This document shows positions 1-5,043 of a stretch of 5,043 nucleotides of DNA, in pieces; the stretch's first letter is position 1; every line of letters begins with the position of its first letter. The translations under genes and the position numbers were made by a program. Under the pieces are notes generated by a model. The model did not search any database. It had not been told where the DNA came from and worked only from the letters and a program-made list of their open reading frames with translations. The stretch comes from Phycisphaerales bacterium (GTDB lineage Bacteria; Planctomycetota; Phycisphaerae; Tepidisphaerales; Tepidisphaeraceae): assembly GCA_028288775.1 (NCBI GenBank), contig JAQGHP010000520.1, positions 1 to 5,043 of the forward strand. Reading direction: 5' to 3'.

Positions 1-540
1 GGCATCAACGTCTTCGGCATCGACGACGCCGAGCACGTCGACCCCTCCGCCCAGACCGCCATCACCGGCGGCATCCGCGAGCAGATCAACCTCGAAGGCG
101 TCGGCTCCGGCTCGGGCCTGCTCGACCTCTCCCGCGAGAGCGACGACACGAGCCTGGGCGCGGTCCTCGACGAAATCCCCGGCGGCGCGCCCTCCCGCGG
201 CCGCGGCCAGATGGAGATGATCGACAGCGGCTCACTCGAACTCGACGAGCCCACCGGCGGAGTCAGCCGCGCCACCGCCGCCCCCGTCTACGTGCAAGCC
301 CACGACCCGCTCGCCCCCGCCTTCGGCGCGGCCGCCCTGGGCGCGGGCTTCGTCCTGCTCTTCGGCATTTACATTCTGCTCTCGGCCCTCGCCGGCACGC
401 ACCCCGAAGCCGCTAAATATTTCGGCGACGCCCCCCAGCACGGCTGGTACATGGCCGCCCTCTTCGGCTTCGGCCTCGTCCTGGTCTTCTTCATCATCGG
501 CCTCCTCGTCGGCAAGACGATGTCCGCCGGCCGGCGATGA
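1..540 (+). CDS. C-terminal part of a planctomycete-type membrane protein, probably with an N-terminal helix-turn-helix outside the window
   Basis: The frame is open from base 1 to the TGA at 538-540, giving 179 visible residues; the true start lies upstream of the window. An in-frame ATG at 211 is internal, because the frame upstream of it is open and has the same strongly C-ending codon usage. The visible part has an acidic, Gly/Ser-rich stretch with the motif GSGLLDLSRESDDTSLG (about residues 37-53), then a polar linker, then two hydrophobic helices (about 108-131 and 149-171), and ends in a short basic tail (GRR). From memory, this motif recurs in planctomycete proteins annotated as helix-turn-helix or excisionase-family DNA-binding proteins, but that domain would be off the left edge and is not seen here. 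What I infer is a two-helix inner-membrane protein, possibly regulatory. A hairpin 27 bases after the stop probably ends its transcript. The gene is certain; the function is not. Confidence 0.85.
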   Translation, partial: GINVFGIDDAEHVDPSAQTAITGGIREQINLEGVGSGSGLLDLSRESDDTSLGAVLDEIPGGAPSRGRGQMEMIDSGSLELDEPTGGVSRATAAPVYVQAHDPLAPAFGAAALGAGFVLLFGIYILLSALAGTHPEAAKYFGDAPQHGWYMAALFGFGLVLVFFIIGLLVGKTMSAGRR

Positions 541-566
541 AGCGATTATGAATTGGCTTTAATTCC

Positions 567-596
567 AAGAGGGCGAACCATTCGGTTCGCCCTCTT
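567..596 (+). terminator. Perfect 13-bp hairpin, likely rho-independent terminator of the first gene
   Basis: The arms AAGAGGGCGAACC (567-579) and GGTTCGCCCTCTT (584-596) are exact reverse complements around a 4-base ATTC loop. The stem starts 27 bases after the stop codon of the upstream gene. The 3' arm ends in T residues (TTT at 595-597), but a long T tract is missing, so termination may be modest. It lies between convergent genes and could act on both strands. Confidence 0.75.
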
Positions 597-635
597 TGCG
601 TTGGGAAAGGTGTACTTATCCCGCAAAAGGATTTA

Positions 636-670
636 CGCCTTGAGGATGCGCGACCTTTCACCTCAAGGCG
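636..670 (-). terminator. Hairpin directly behind the minus-strand gene, possible terminator
   Basis: CGCCTTGAGG (636-645) and CCTCAAGGCG (661-670) are perfect 10-base inverted repeats separated by 15 bases. On the minus strand the stem begins one base after the TGA stop (672-674) of the 672-1163 gene. The transcript then reads TAAATCCTTTTG, which has only a short, delayed T run, and the loop is large for a classical terminator. Transcript-end formation or mRNA 3' protection is the simplest reading. Confidence 0.45.
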
Positions 671-671
671 G

Positions 672-1163
672 TCAATAAAGGTACTTCAACAATAGGTAGC
701 CTGCCGCCACAAGTAAGGGAGCCACCATGCTGATTCGCTCCCACCTTCGCCTACGCTTTTCGGACATCATCAGATACACGGCGGTGTCGCAGAGCAGGCC
801 AAATTCGCACATCGAGGGGTCGATGATGTAAATCATGTGGAGGTCTGCGAGGGTATTCACCAGTTGGTCTAATTCGCTAGACTCCACCCTCGCGATCAGC
901 CCCACGGTGCGCCAGCTTATCGGTGGCAGCACTTTGTCAAAACCGTGGCTGTGGGAAAGCCGCCTGTCGATGTCGTAAGCCGCCAGCAGAAAACTCCGCT
1001 GAATGTCGCTGAGTGACTGCCACTTGGCGATGAACTCATCCATCGGGTCTTTCATGCTTTCGCACTCACAGCAAAAGCTGTTGACACCATCCGCGTTGCG
1101 TGCAACTCCTTCAGCCATTTCGCGATTTCGGCTCTCGCCGGTCGGCGTCGAAATTCGCCGCAT
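672..1163 (-). CDS. Hypothetical tail-anchored membrane protein with a possible winged-helix core
   Basis: I do not recognise this family. The protein has about 163 residues. Residues 48-133 read as alternating amphipathic helices (LSDIQRSFLLAAYDIDRRL, SWRTVGLIARV, SSELDQLVNTLADLHMIYII) followed by a short strand-like segment, a spacing that resembles a MarR-like winged helix; this is inference from pattern only. A basic cluster (KRRRRW) then precedes one hydrophobic helix (VAPLLVAAGYLLLKYLY) that ends the protein, so the N-terminal part should be cytoplasmic with a C-terminal anchor. Near residue 30 there is a CCEC cysteine cluster. I chose the ATG at 1163 because AGGG lies 6 bases upstream; the adjacent ATG at 1166 is equally open, and the ATG at 1055 (MKDPMDEF) would drop the poorly structured, cysteine-containing N-terminus. 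Two hand-counted lines give about 55% GC, against 62-70% in lines counted from the flanking genes. The gene is divergent from the large dehydrogenase gene. Confidence 0.65.
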   Translation of the reverse strand: MRRISTPTGESRNREMAEGVARNADGVNSFCCECESMKDPMDEFIAKWQSLSDIQRSFLLAAYDIDRRLSHSHGFDKVLPPISWRTVGLIARVESSELDQLVNTLADLHMIYIIDPSMCEFGLLCDTAVYLMMSEKRRRRWERISMVAPLLVAAGYLLLKYLY

Positions 1164-1238
1164 CATTGTCCCTGCAACGGCGAATCCCGCTACTGCTATG
1201 TTAGGATGCAGCCATCATTACACATTTGGCATGCCGGC

Positions 1239-1243
1239 GAGGG
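1239..1243 (+). promoter_or_regulatory. Ribosome binding site deciding the start of the large dehydrogenase gene
   Basis: GAGGG lies 9 bases before the ATG at 1253. It supports that start over the in-frame TTG at 1226, which would add nine residues (MACRRGIIP) in front of an otherwise normal signal peptide and has no comparable purine-rich site at a suitable distance. Confidence 0.6.
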
Positions 1244-1252
1244 ATAATTCCA

Positions 1253-4200
1253 ATGACCGATCAATTTGGCCGGACACGACCTTTGTTGGCATTAGCTCTC
1301 GCGTTTCTCTGCGCCCCGGCCGCGATCGCGCAGGTTCAGGAAGGTGGCGATTCGCCAGCGAAGGGAATCGCTCCCGCCACCGCCCCGGCTCCCGCAACCC
1401 AACCGGCAACCCGCCCGGCGACGCAGCCCGCGGAGCCTCCGGTTCCCGGGCGGCTGGTTATTAGCACCTGGGCGCCGGTCGGGTTCCTGAAGAATCCCGT
1501 CGCGCTTTCCTTCGACCGTCGGGGCCGCGCCTATGTCGCGCAGACGCAGCGCCGCGAAGGCGGCGAGATGCAGGTGCGGACGGACCCCGCCAATCGCGTT
1601 ATCCCCGATCACACTTTTCGTAGCGTCGAAGACCGCAGCCGCTGGGCCGGAGACGCGGACGCGGCGTGGGGCGAGCAGGCGGGTGGGAAGAAGGAGACGA
1701 TCACGCTCCTGGAAGATTCCGCCGGGGCGGGTCAGGCGGACAAGGCGGGGGTTTACTACGAAGGGTTCAACAAAAACTCCGCCGACATCCTTGCCGGTGT
1801 GCTGTGGAATGAGGGGAACGTTTACGCGACCTGCGCCCCGGATCTGTGGATGCTGCGGGACGCGGCGGGCGATGGCGTTGCCCACGAGGTGCATTCGCTT
1901 AGTCACGGCTACGCCGTGCATCTGAGTTACAGCGGCCACAACATGCACGGCCTCACCGCCGGGCCGGATGGGAAAATCTATTTCACCATCGGCGACAAGG
2001 GCCTGAACGTGACCACGCGCGAGGGCCGCACGCTTGCCTACCCCGATTGCGGCGCGTGCCTCCGCTGCAACCCCGACGGCAGCGCGCTGGAAGTCTTCGC
2101 CTACGGCCTGCGCAATCCGCAGGAAATCGCCTTCGACCGCTACGGAAACCTGTTCGCGGTGGACAACGACGGTGACTATCCCAACGAGCGCGAGCGCCTC
2201 GTCTACATCACCGAAGGCAGCGACACCGGCTGGCGCTTCAACTGGCAGTACCGCTCGAAGAATTACGACGTCGCCGTCCCGCCCGAAGAGCGGAAGGACC
2301 GCTACAACCCGTGGATGAACGAGCGGATGTGGGAAAAATATTTCCCCGGACAGGCCGCCTACATCACGCCCGCCCTCGCGAACTACACGGACGGCCCGTG
2401 CGGCTTCAAGTACGCGACCGAAGGCGCGCTCAACGACCGCTACCGCGGCTACTTCTTCGTCACCGAATTCCCCAAGGCCACGATTCGCGCGTTCGCACTC
2501 AAACCAAAGGGCGCGTACTTCGCGATGACCGATGACCAGGTCGTCAGCCGGGGATTGCAATGCACGGGCCTGGCGCTCGGCCCGGATGGTGCGTTGTACG
2601 GCGCCGAGTGGGGGAAGAGCGGCTTCAAGCTCGGGCACACCGGCAGCGTCATCAAGCTCGACGACCCGACCGCCAGCGACTCCCCGCTCCGCCGCCAGAC
2701 GCACGCGCTGCTGGAGAAAGGCCCGTACCAGAATTCCGATGACGAGTTGGTGAAACTGCTGGACCATGAAGACATGCGCGTCCGTTTGGACGCGCAGTTT
2801 GAGCTGGTTCGACGCGGAAACGTCGCCGCTCTCGAACGCATCGCCTTCAACCCCGGCGGCGCGCAGATGGGGCGCATTCACGCCCTATGGGGGCTCGGGC
2901 AGTTCGTCTCCGGCAATGCCACCGGCAAGCCCGCCGCGGGGCCGTTCGATAAGGCCGCCATGGCCCTGTTGGGAAAGCGGGCGGAGGCGCTCGCGACTTC
3001 TGATAAGGACCCGGAACTCCGGGCACAGTCGATCAAACTGCTCGGCGAGATCGTCGCCGCATCCGGCGCACCGATTGACGGCGCCCCCGTCATCCCGTTG
3101 CTCGCCGACCCGAGCCTGCGTGTGCGGTACTTTGCCGCGGCCGCGCTGGGGAAGCTCAAGGACCGCAAGGCCGTCGGCGCGCTGCTGAATCTTGTCGCCG
3201 AGAACCGTCCGGTTGATCCCTACGTTCGCCACGCGGCAGTCTTGGGGCTCGTCGGCATCGGTGACGTGGATGCGCTTCTGGCCACGGACCACCATCCCTC
3301 GCTGGCGGTTCGCCTGGCCGTGGTGGTCGCGCTCCGCCGACTGCGGGCGCCGGGCGTGGCGCGGTTCATCGCCGACCGCGACGAGTGGGTGGCCACCGAA
3401 GCCGCCCGCGCGATTCATGACGACGATTCGATCCCAGAGGCCCTGCCCGCCCTCGCGCGGGCGATCGACGGGGCGGCGATTACGAACGAGGCGTTCGTCC
3501 GCCGGGCACTCAACGCCAATCTCCGCGTCGGCGGAATCGAGTCAATCCAGCGGCTTGCCCGTTATGCCTCTGCCGAGCGCAATCCCCCGGCGATGCGGGT
3601 TGAAGCGCTCGACATCCTTGCCCATTGGGAAAGCCCGGCCGTCAACGATCGCGTCGAGGGTCGCTACCGCGTCTGGCCGCAGCGCAGCGGGATTGCCGTC
3701 AAGGCCACGCTCGACGCGCAGCTCCCGGCATTGCTGGCGTCGGAGAATGCCGAGGTGGCCCGCGCCGCGGCAACGCTGATCGACCGCCTGGGCATCGCGA
3801 CGGACGACGCGGTATTCGCCCAGTGGGTTGCCGATGAAGCGAAGCCCGCCGCCACGCGCGTGACGGCCCTTCGCCTGTTGGCCAACCGCAAGTATCCGAA
3901 GCTGGAGGATTCCGTGCAGGCGGCGCTCGCCAGCTCGCAGTCCCCCCTGCGGAGCGAGGCGCTCCGCGTGCTCGCCGAGACGGAGCCGGAGCGCGCGGTC
4001 CGCGAGTCGGCGGAAGTTCTTTCAGGAGAATCCGCCTGCACCGGCGAGCGCCAGGTCGCGCTGCACGTTTTGGCCGCGGTGAAAACACCCGATGCGGTCG
4101 CGCTGCTCGGAGATTGGACGGACAGGCTGCTGGCCGGCAATGTGCCGCCCGAGCTTCAGCTCGACGTTATCGATTCCGCCGCCCAATCCAGGGACAAACC

Positions 4201-4441
4201 CTCAAGGCCTCGATCCGCAAATACGAGTCTTCGCTCCCAAGCTCCGACCCGCTCGCCCGCTACCTTCCTGCCCTCGCCGGCGGCAACGTATCACGCGGCC
4301 GCGAGATTTTCACAGGTCACCCCGACGCCGCGTGCATCCGCTGCCACAGCCTGGGCGACGCCGGAAGCACCGTCGGCCCGAACCTCGCCCACATCGGTTC
4401 CAAGCCCGACAAGCCCCGGCGATATCTTCTGGAATCGATGA
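1253..4441 (+). CDS. Exported PVC-type dehydrogenase (propeller) with HEAT repeats; frame breaks before its cytochrome c domain
   Basis: This matches the planctomycete/verrucomicrobial family of large periplasmic proteins with a putative membrane-bound dehydrogenase domain (TIGR02604-like, sugar-dehydrogenase beta-propeller), HEAT repeats and a terminal haem domain. Residues 1-26 form a signal peptide (RTRP, then LLALALAFLCAPAA, cut after AIA). A linker rich in Ala, Pro and Thr runs to about residue 62. The propeller spans about 65-480 and includes SGHNMHGLTAGPDGKIYF (H229, H232), GLRNPQEIAFDRYGNLF (R287, E291) and GLALGPDGALYGAEWG. HEAT-like helical pairs run from about 503 to 975, for example DPSLRVRYFAAAALGKLKD and LRSEALRVLAETEPERA. 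The likely role is oxidation of a sugar or related substrate with electron transfer to haem; the substrate cannot be read from sequence. Family-like sequence ends at SRD (about residue 981, base 4195). The rest of this frame to the stop at 4439-4441 is a low-complexity Ser/Pro/Thr/Ala tail without family character, while the missing domain continues in another frame. Restoring one base gives about 1150 residues ending at 4704. Confidence 0.88.
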   Translation: MTDQFGRTRPLLALALAFLCAPAAIAQVQEGGDSPAKGIAPATAPAPATQPATRPATQPAEPPVPGRLVISTWAPVGFLKNPVALSFDRRGRAYVAQTQRREGGEMQVRTDPANRVIPDHTFRSVEDRSRWAGDADAAWGEQAGGKKETITLLEDSAGAGQADKAGVYYEGFNKNSADILAGVLWNEGNVYATCAPDLWMLRDAAGDGVAHEVHSLSHGYAVHLSYSGHNMHGLTAGPDGKIYFTIGDKGLNVTTREGRTLAYPDCGACLRCNPDGSALEVFAYGLRNPQEIAFDRYGNLFAVDNDGDYPNERERLVYITEGSDTGWRFNWQYRSKNYDVAVPPEERKDRYNPWMNERMWEKYFPGQAAYITPALANYTDGPCGFKYATEGALNDRYRGYFFVTEFPKATIRAFALKPKGAYFAMTDDQVVSRGLQCTGLALGPDGALYGAEWGKSGFKLGHTGSVIKLDDPTASDSPLRRQTHALLEKGPYQNSDDELVKLLDHEDMRVRLDAQFELVRRGNVAALERIAFNPGGAQMGRIHALWGLGQFVSGNATGKPAAGPFDKAAMALLGKRAEALATSDKDPELRAQSIKLLGEIVAASGAPIDGAPVIPLLADPSLRVRYFAAAALGKLKDRKAVGALLNLVAENRPVDPYVRHAAVLGLVGIGDVDALLATDHHPSLAVRLAVVVALRRLRAPGVARFIADRDEWVATEAARAIHDDDSIPEALPALARAIDGAAITNEAFVRRALNANLRVGGIESIQRLARYASAERNPPAMRVEALDILAHWESPAVNDRVEGRYRVWPQRSGIAVKATLDAQLPALLASENAEVARAAATLIDRLGIATDDAVFAQWVADEAKPAATRVTALRLLANRKYPKLEDSVQAALASSQSPLRSEALRVLAETEPERAVRESAEVLSGESACTGERQVALHVLAAVKTPDAVALLGDWTDRLLAGNVPPELQLDVIDSAAQSRDKPSRPRSANTSLRSQAPTRSPATFLPSPAATYHAAARFSQVTPTPRASAATAWATPEAPSARTSPTSVPSPTSPGDIFWNR

Positions 4442-4704
4442 TCGAGCCCAACGCGTTCGTTGTCCCCGGCTACGGCATGGCGACGCTGAAGCTCAAGGAC
4501 GGCTCGGAAATCTCGGGCGTGGTGAAATCCGAGACGGACACAGACATTCAGCTCCTGGTGGATTTGGACGGCGCGCCGACGACGATCAAAAAATCCGGGG
4601 TCGCATCGCGAACGCCGCCGGTATCGATGATGCCGCCGATGGGAGCCGTGCTCACGCCGACGGAAATTCGGGACGTGATCGCGTATCTTTCCTCTCTAAA
4701 GTAG
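4114..4704 (+). pseudogene. PVC-type cytochrome c (haem-binding) domain, displaced 3' part of the dehydrogenase gene
   Basis: The frame is open from a TTG at 4114, but family-like sequence begins only near 4195 (TLKASIRKYESSLPSSDPLA). It then shows the order expected for the Pirellula/Verrucomicrobium-type haem-binding domain (TIGR02603-like): GGNVSRGREIF, the haem attachment site CIRCH (4333-4347), GSTVGPNLAHIG, RRYLLESMIEPNAFVVPGYG, a DGSEISGVV segment, and SMMPPMG (4624-4644), whose methionine is the likely sixth haem ligand, then a closing helix ending AYLSSLK. The cysteines and histidine bind haem c covalently in the periplasm. As a separate protein it would have no signal peptide, and the sequence between 4114 and about 4190 codes convincingly in the upstream frame. 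I therefore read it as the C-terminal domain of the preceding gene, displaced by a 1-base loss (or 2-base gain) and not as an independent gene. In the repaired protein the motif falls at C1028, C1031 and H1032. Confidence 0.85.
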
Positions 4705-4744
4705 CATTTTGCGACGGTGTCGGCTGAGGCTTGCGACGGCACAA

Positions 4745-4842
4745 ATCGTGGCACGGGTTTCCAACCCGTGCTGGATGCGCGGGAAAATAAGTCGCGCCGA
4801 TTTCCGACGCACCTCGCACGGGTTGGAAACCCGTGCCACGAT
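4745..4842. repeat. REPIN-like inverted repeat, two 27-base palindromic units
   Basis: The unit at 4745-4771 and the unit at 4816-4842 are perfect reverse complements, separated by 44 bases. Each unit is itself palindromic around CACGGGTT-TCC-AACCCGTG, so each can fold alone or with its partner. Translated in one frame it gives GTGFQPV and in the mirrored copy ARVGNPCH; such peptides are, from memory, common in spurious small proteins of planctomycete genomes and mark a dispersed repeat family. It begins 40 bases after the stop of the cytochrome domain and could also help end that transcript. Confidence 0.8.
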
Positions 4843-4856
4843 GAAGAGCCATGTAG

Positions 4857-4919
4857 GGTGGGTGTACTCGCCCACCGTTTCTCACTCGGGCGTTCGGCGA
4901 ACGGTGGGCGAATACGCCC
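4857..4919. repeat. Second imperfect inverted repeat of a different palindromic family
   Basis: Bases 4860-4879 pair with 4900-4919 over 20 positions with one G-T pair and one mismatch, around a 20-base spacer. The left unit also folds on itself as GGTGGG-(8 bases)-CCCACC (4857-4876). Its sequence is unrelated to the repeat just upstream, although it has the same two-arms-and-spacer plan. It lies 14 bases after that repeat and 16 bases before the stop codon of the minus-strand transposase end. Confidence 0.65.
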
Positions 4920-4935
4920 TCATCTTTCCCCACAT

Positions 4936-5043
4936 TTATACCATTCGCAGTTCGTAGCCGTCGATGAGTAGCAGGAGTTTGCGCCAGCCGCGCCAGAGGG
5001 TGATCCAGCCGGGGTCGCCATCGCCTTTGCGCCACCATGGGTG
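4936..5043 (-). CDS. C-terminal end of a probable IS4-type transposase (partial)
   Basis: Reading leftward from the window edge, the frame is open for 35 codons and stops at TAA (4936-4938). The peptide contains RKGDGDPGWITLWRGW and ends LLLLIDGYELRMV. The RKGDG-PG---LWRG pattern resembles, from memory, the C-terminus of IS4-family (Tn5-like) transposases, where it follows a Gly-Gly-aromatic segment that would lie off the edge. The DDE catalytic residues are outside the window, so activity cannot be judged. I see no convincing terminal inverted repeat between 4704 and 4936 apart from the palindromic repeats, so the end of the element is not defined. A non-mobile relative of a transposase is the alternative. 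Confidence 0.55.
   Translation of the reverse strand, partial: HPWWRKGDGDPGWITLWRGWRKLLLLIDGYELRMV

Noticed and set aside
1194..1202. TGCTATGTT, an extended -10-like sequence in the divergent spacer
   Set aside because: No acceptable -35 element lies at 16-18 bases; the match is too weak to call a promoter.
1243..1248. GATAAT, a near match to a -10 box, with TTACAC 19 bases upstream
   Set aside because: It overlaps the spacer between the ribosome binding site and the ATG at 1253, so transcription would begin at or after the start codon.
1292..2881. Long open frame (529 codons) on the minus strand
   Set aside because: It lies opposite the well-supported propeller coding region, shows no recognisable domain, and is typical of antisense frames in high-GC genes.
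4191..4202. Possible programmed -1 frameshift site (GGGACAAACCCT)
   Set aside because: In the upstream frame the codons are GAC AAA CCC; no X-XXY-YYZ heptamer is in phase, and I see no strong stem directly downstream.
4745..4842. CRISPR-like repeats
   Set aside because: There are only two copies, in inverted and not direct orientation, with no further units.
4709..4971. Two overlapping plus-strand small frames (82 and 84 codons)
   Set aside because: Both are translations of the inverted repeats in different frames, with no independent coding signal.
4652..5038. Minus-strand open frame of 128 codons across the repeats
   Set aside because: It is made of translated palindromic repeats (GTGFQPV, ARVGNPCH) and the out-of-frame transposase end; it also runs into the cytochrome gene.

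Overview
The window looks like a chromosomal segment from a high-GC planctomycete, possibly of the Phycisphaerae type. This rests on three things seen in the sequence. The central gene has the large secreted layout known from Planctomycetes and Verrucomicrobia: a sugar-dehydrogenase-like propeller, then HEAT repeats, then a PVC-type cytochrome c. The first gene carries a Gly/Ser/Asp-rich motif that I recall from planctomycete helix-turn-helix proteins. The 3' spacer holds palindromic repeats of the kind scattered through planctomycete genomes, whose translation reads GTGFQPV.

Layout. Positions 1-540 (+) are the C-terminal part of a protein with two transmembrane helices, cut by the window edge. 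Positions 541-671 hold two hairpins between convergent genes: a perfect 13-bp stem (567-596), probably a terminator, and a 10-bp stem with a 15-nt loop (636-670) directly behind the next gene. Positions 672-1163 (-) encode a small unrecognised protein with a C-terminal membrane anchor and a possible winged-helix core, in DNA of visibly lower GC than its neighbours. An 86-bp divergent spacer follows. Positions 1253-4704 (+) are one large gene for an exported dehydrogenase-like/HEAT/cytochrome c protein. Its reading frame breaks near 4187-4207, so the haem domain lies in a different frame from the rest. Positions 4705-4935 contain no gene but carry two inverted repeats. Positions 4936-5043 (-) are the last 35 codons of a probable IS4-type transposase.

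The genes do not form an obvious pathway or operon; orientations alternate and each transcription unit is separate. The large protein would act in the periplasm, probably oxidising a sugar or similar substrate and passing electrons to its own haem, if the frame break is an assembly error. If the break is real, the exported product has no haem domain. I see no CRISPR array, tRNA, rRNA or convincing undescribed multi-gene system. The points most worth a second look are the frame break, the repeat cluster beside a transposase end, and the low-GC orphan gene.
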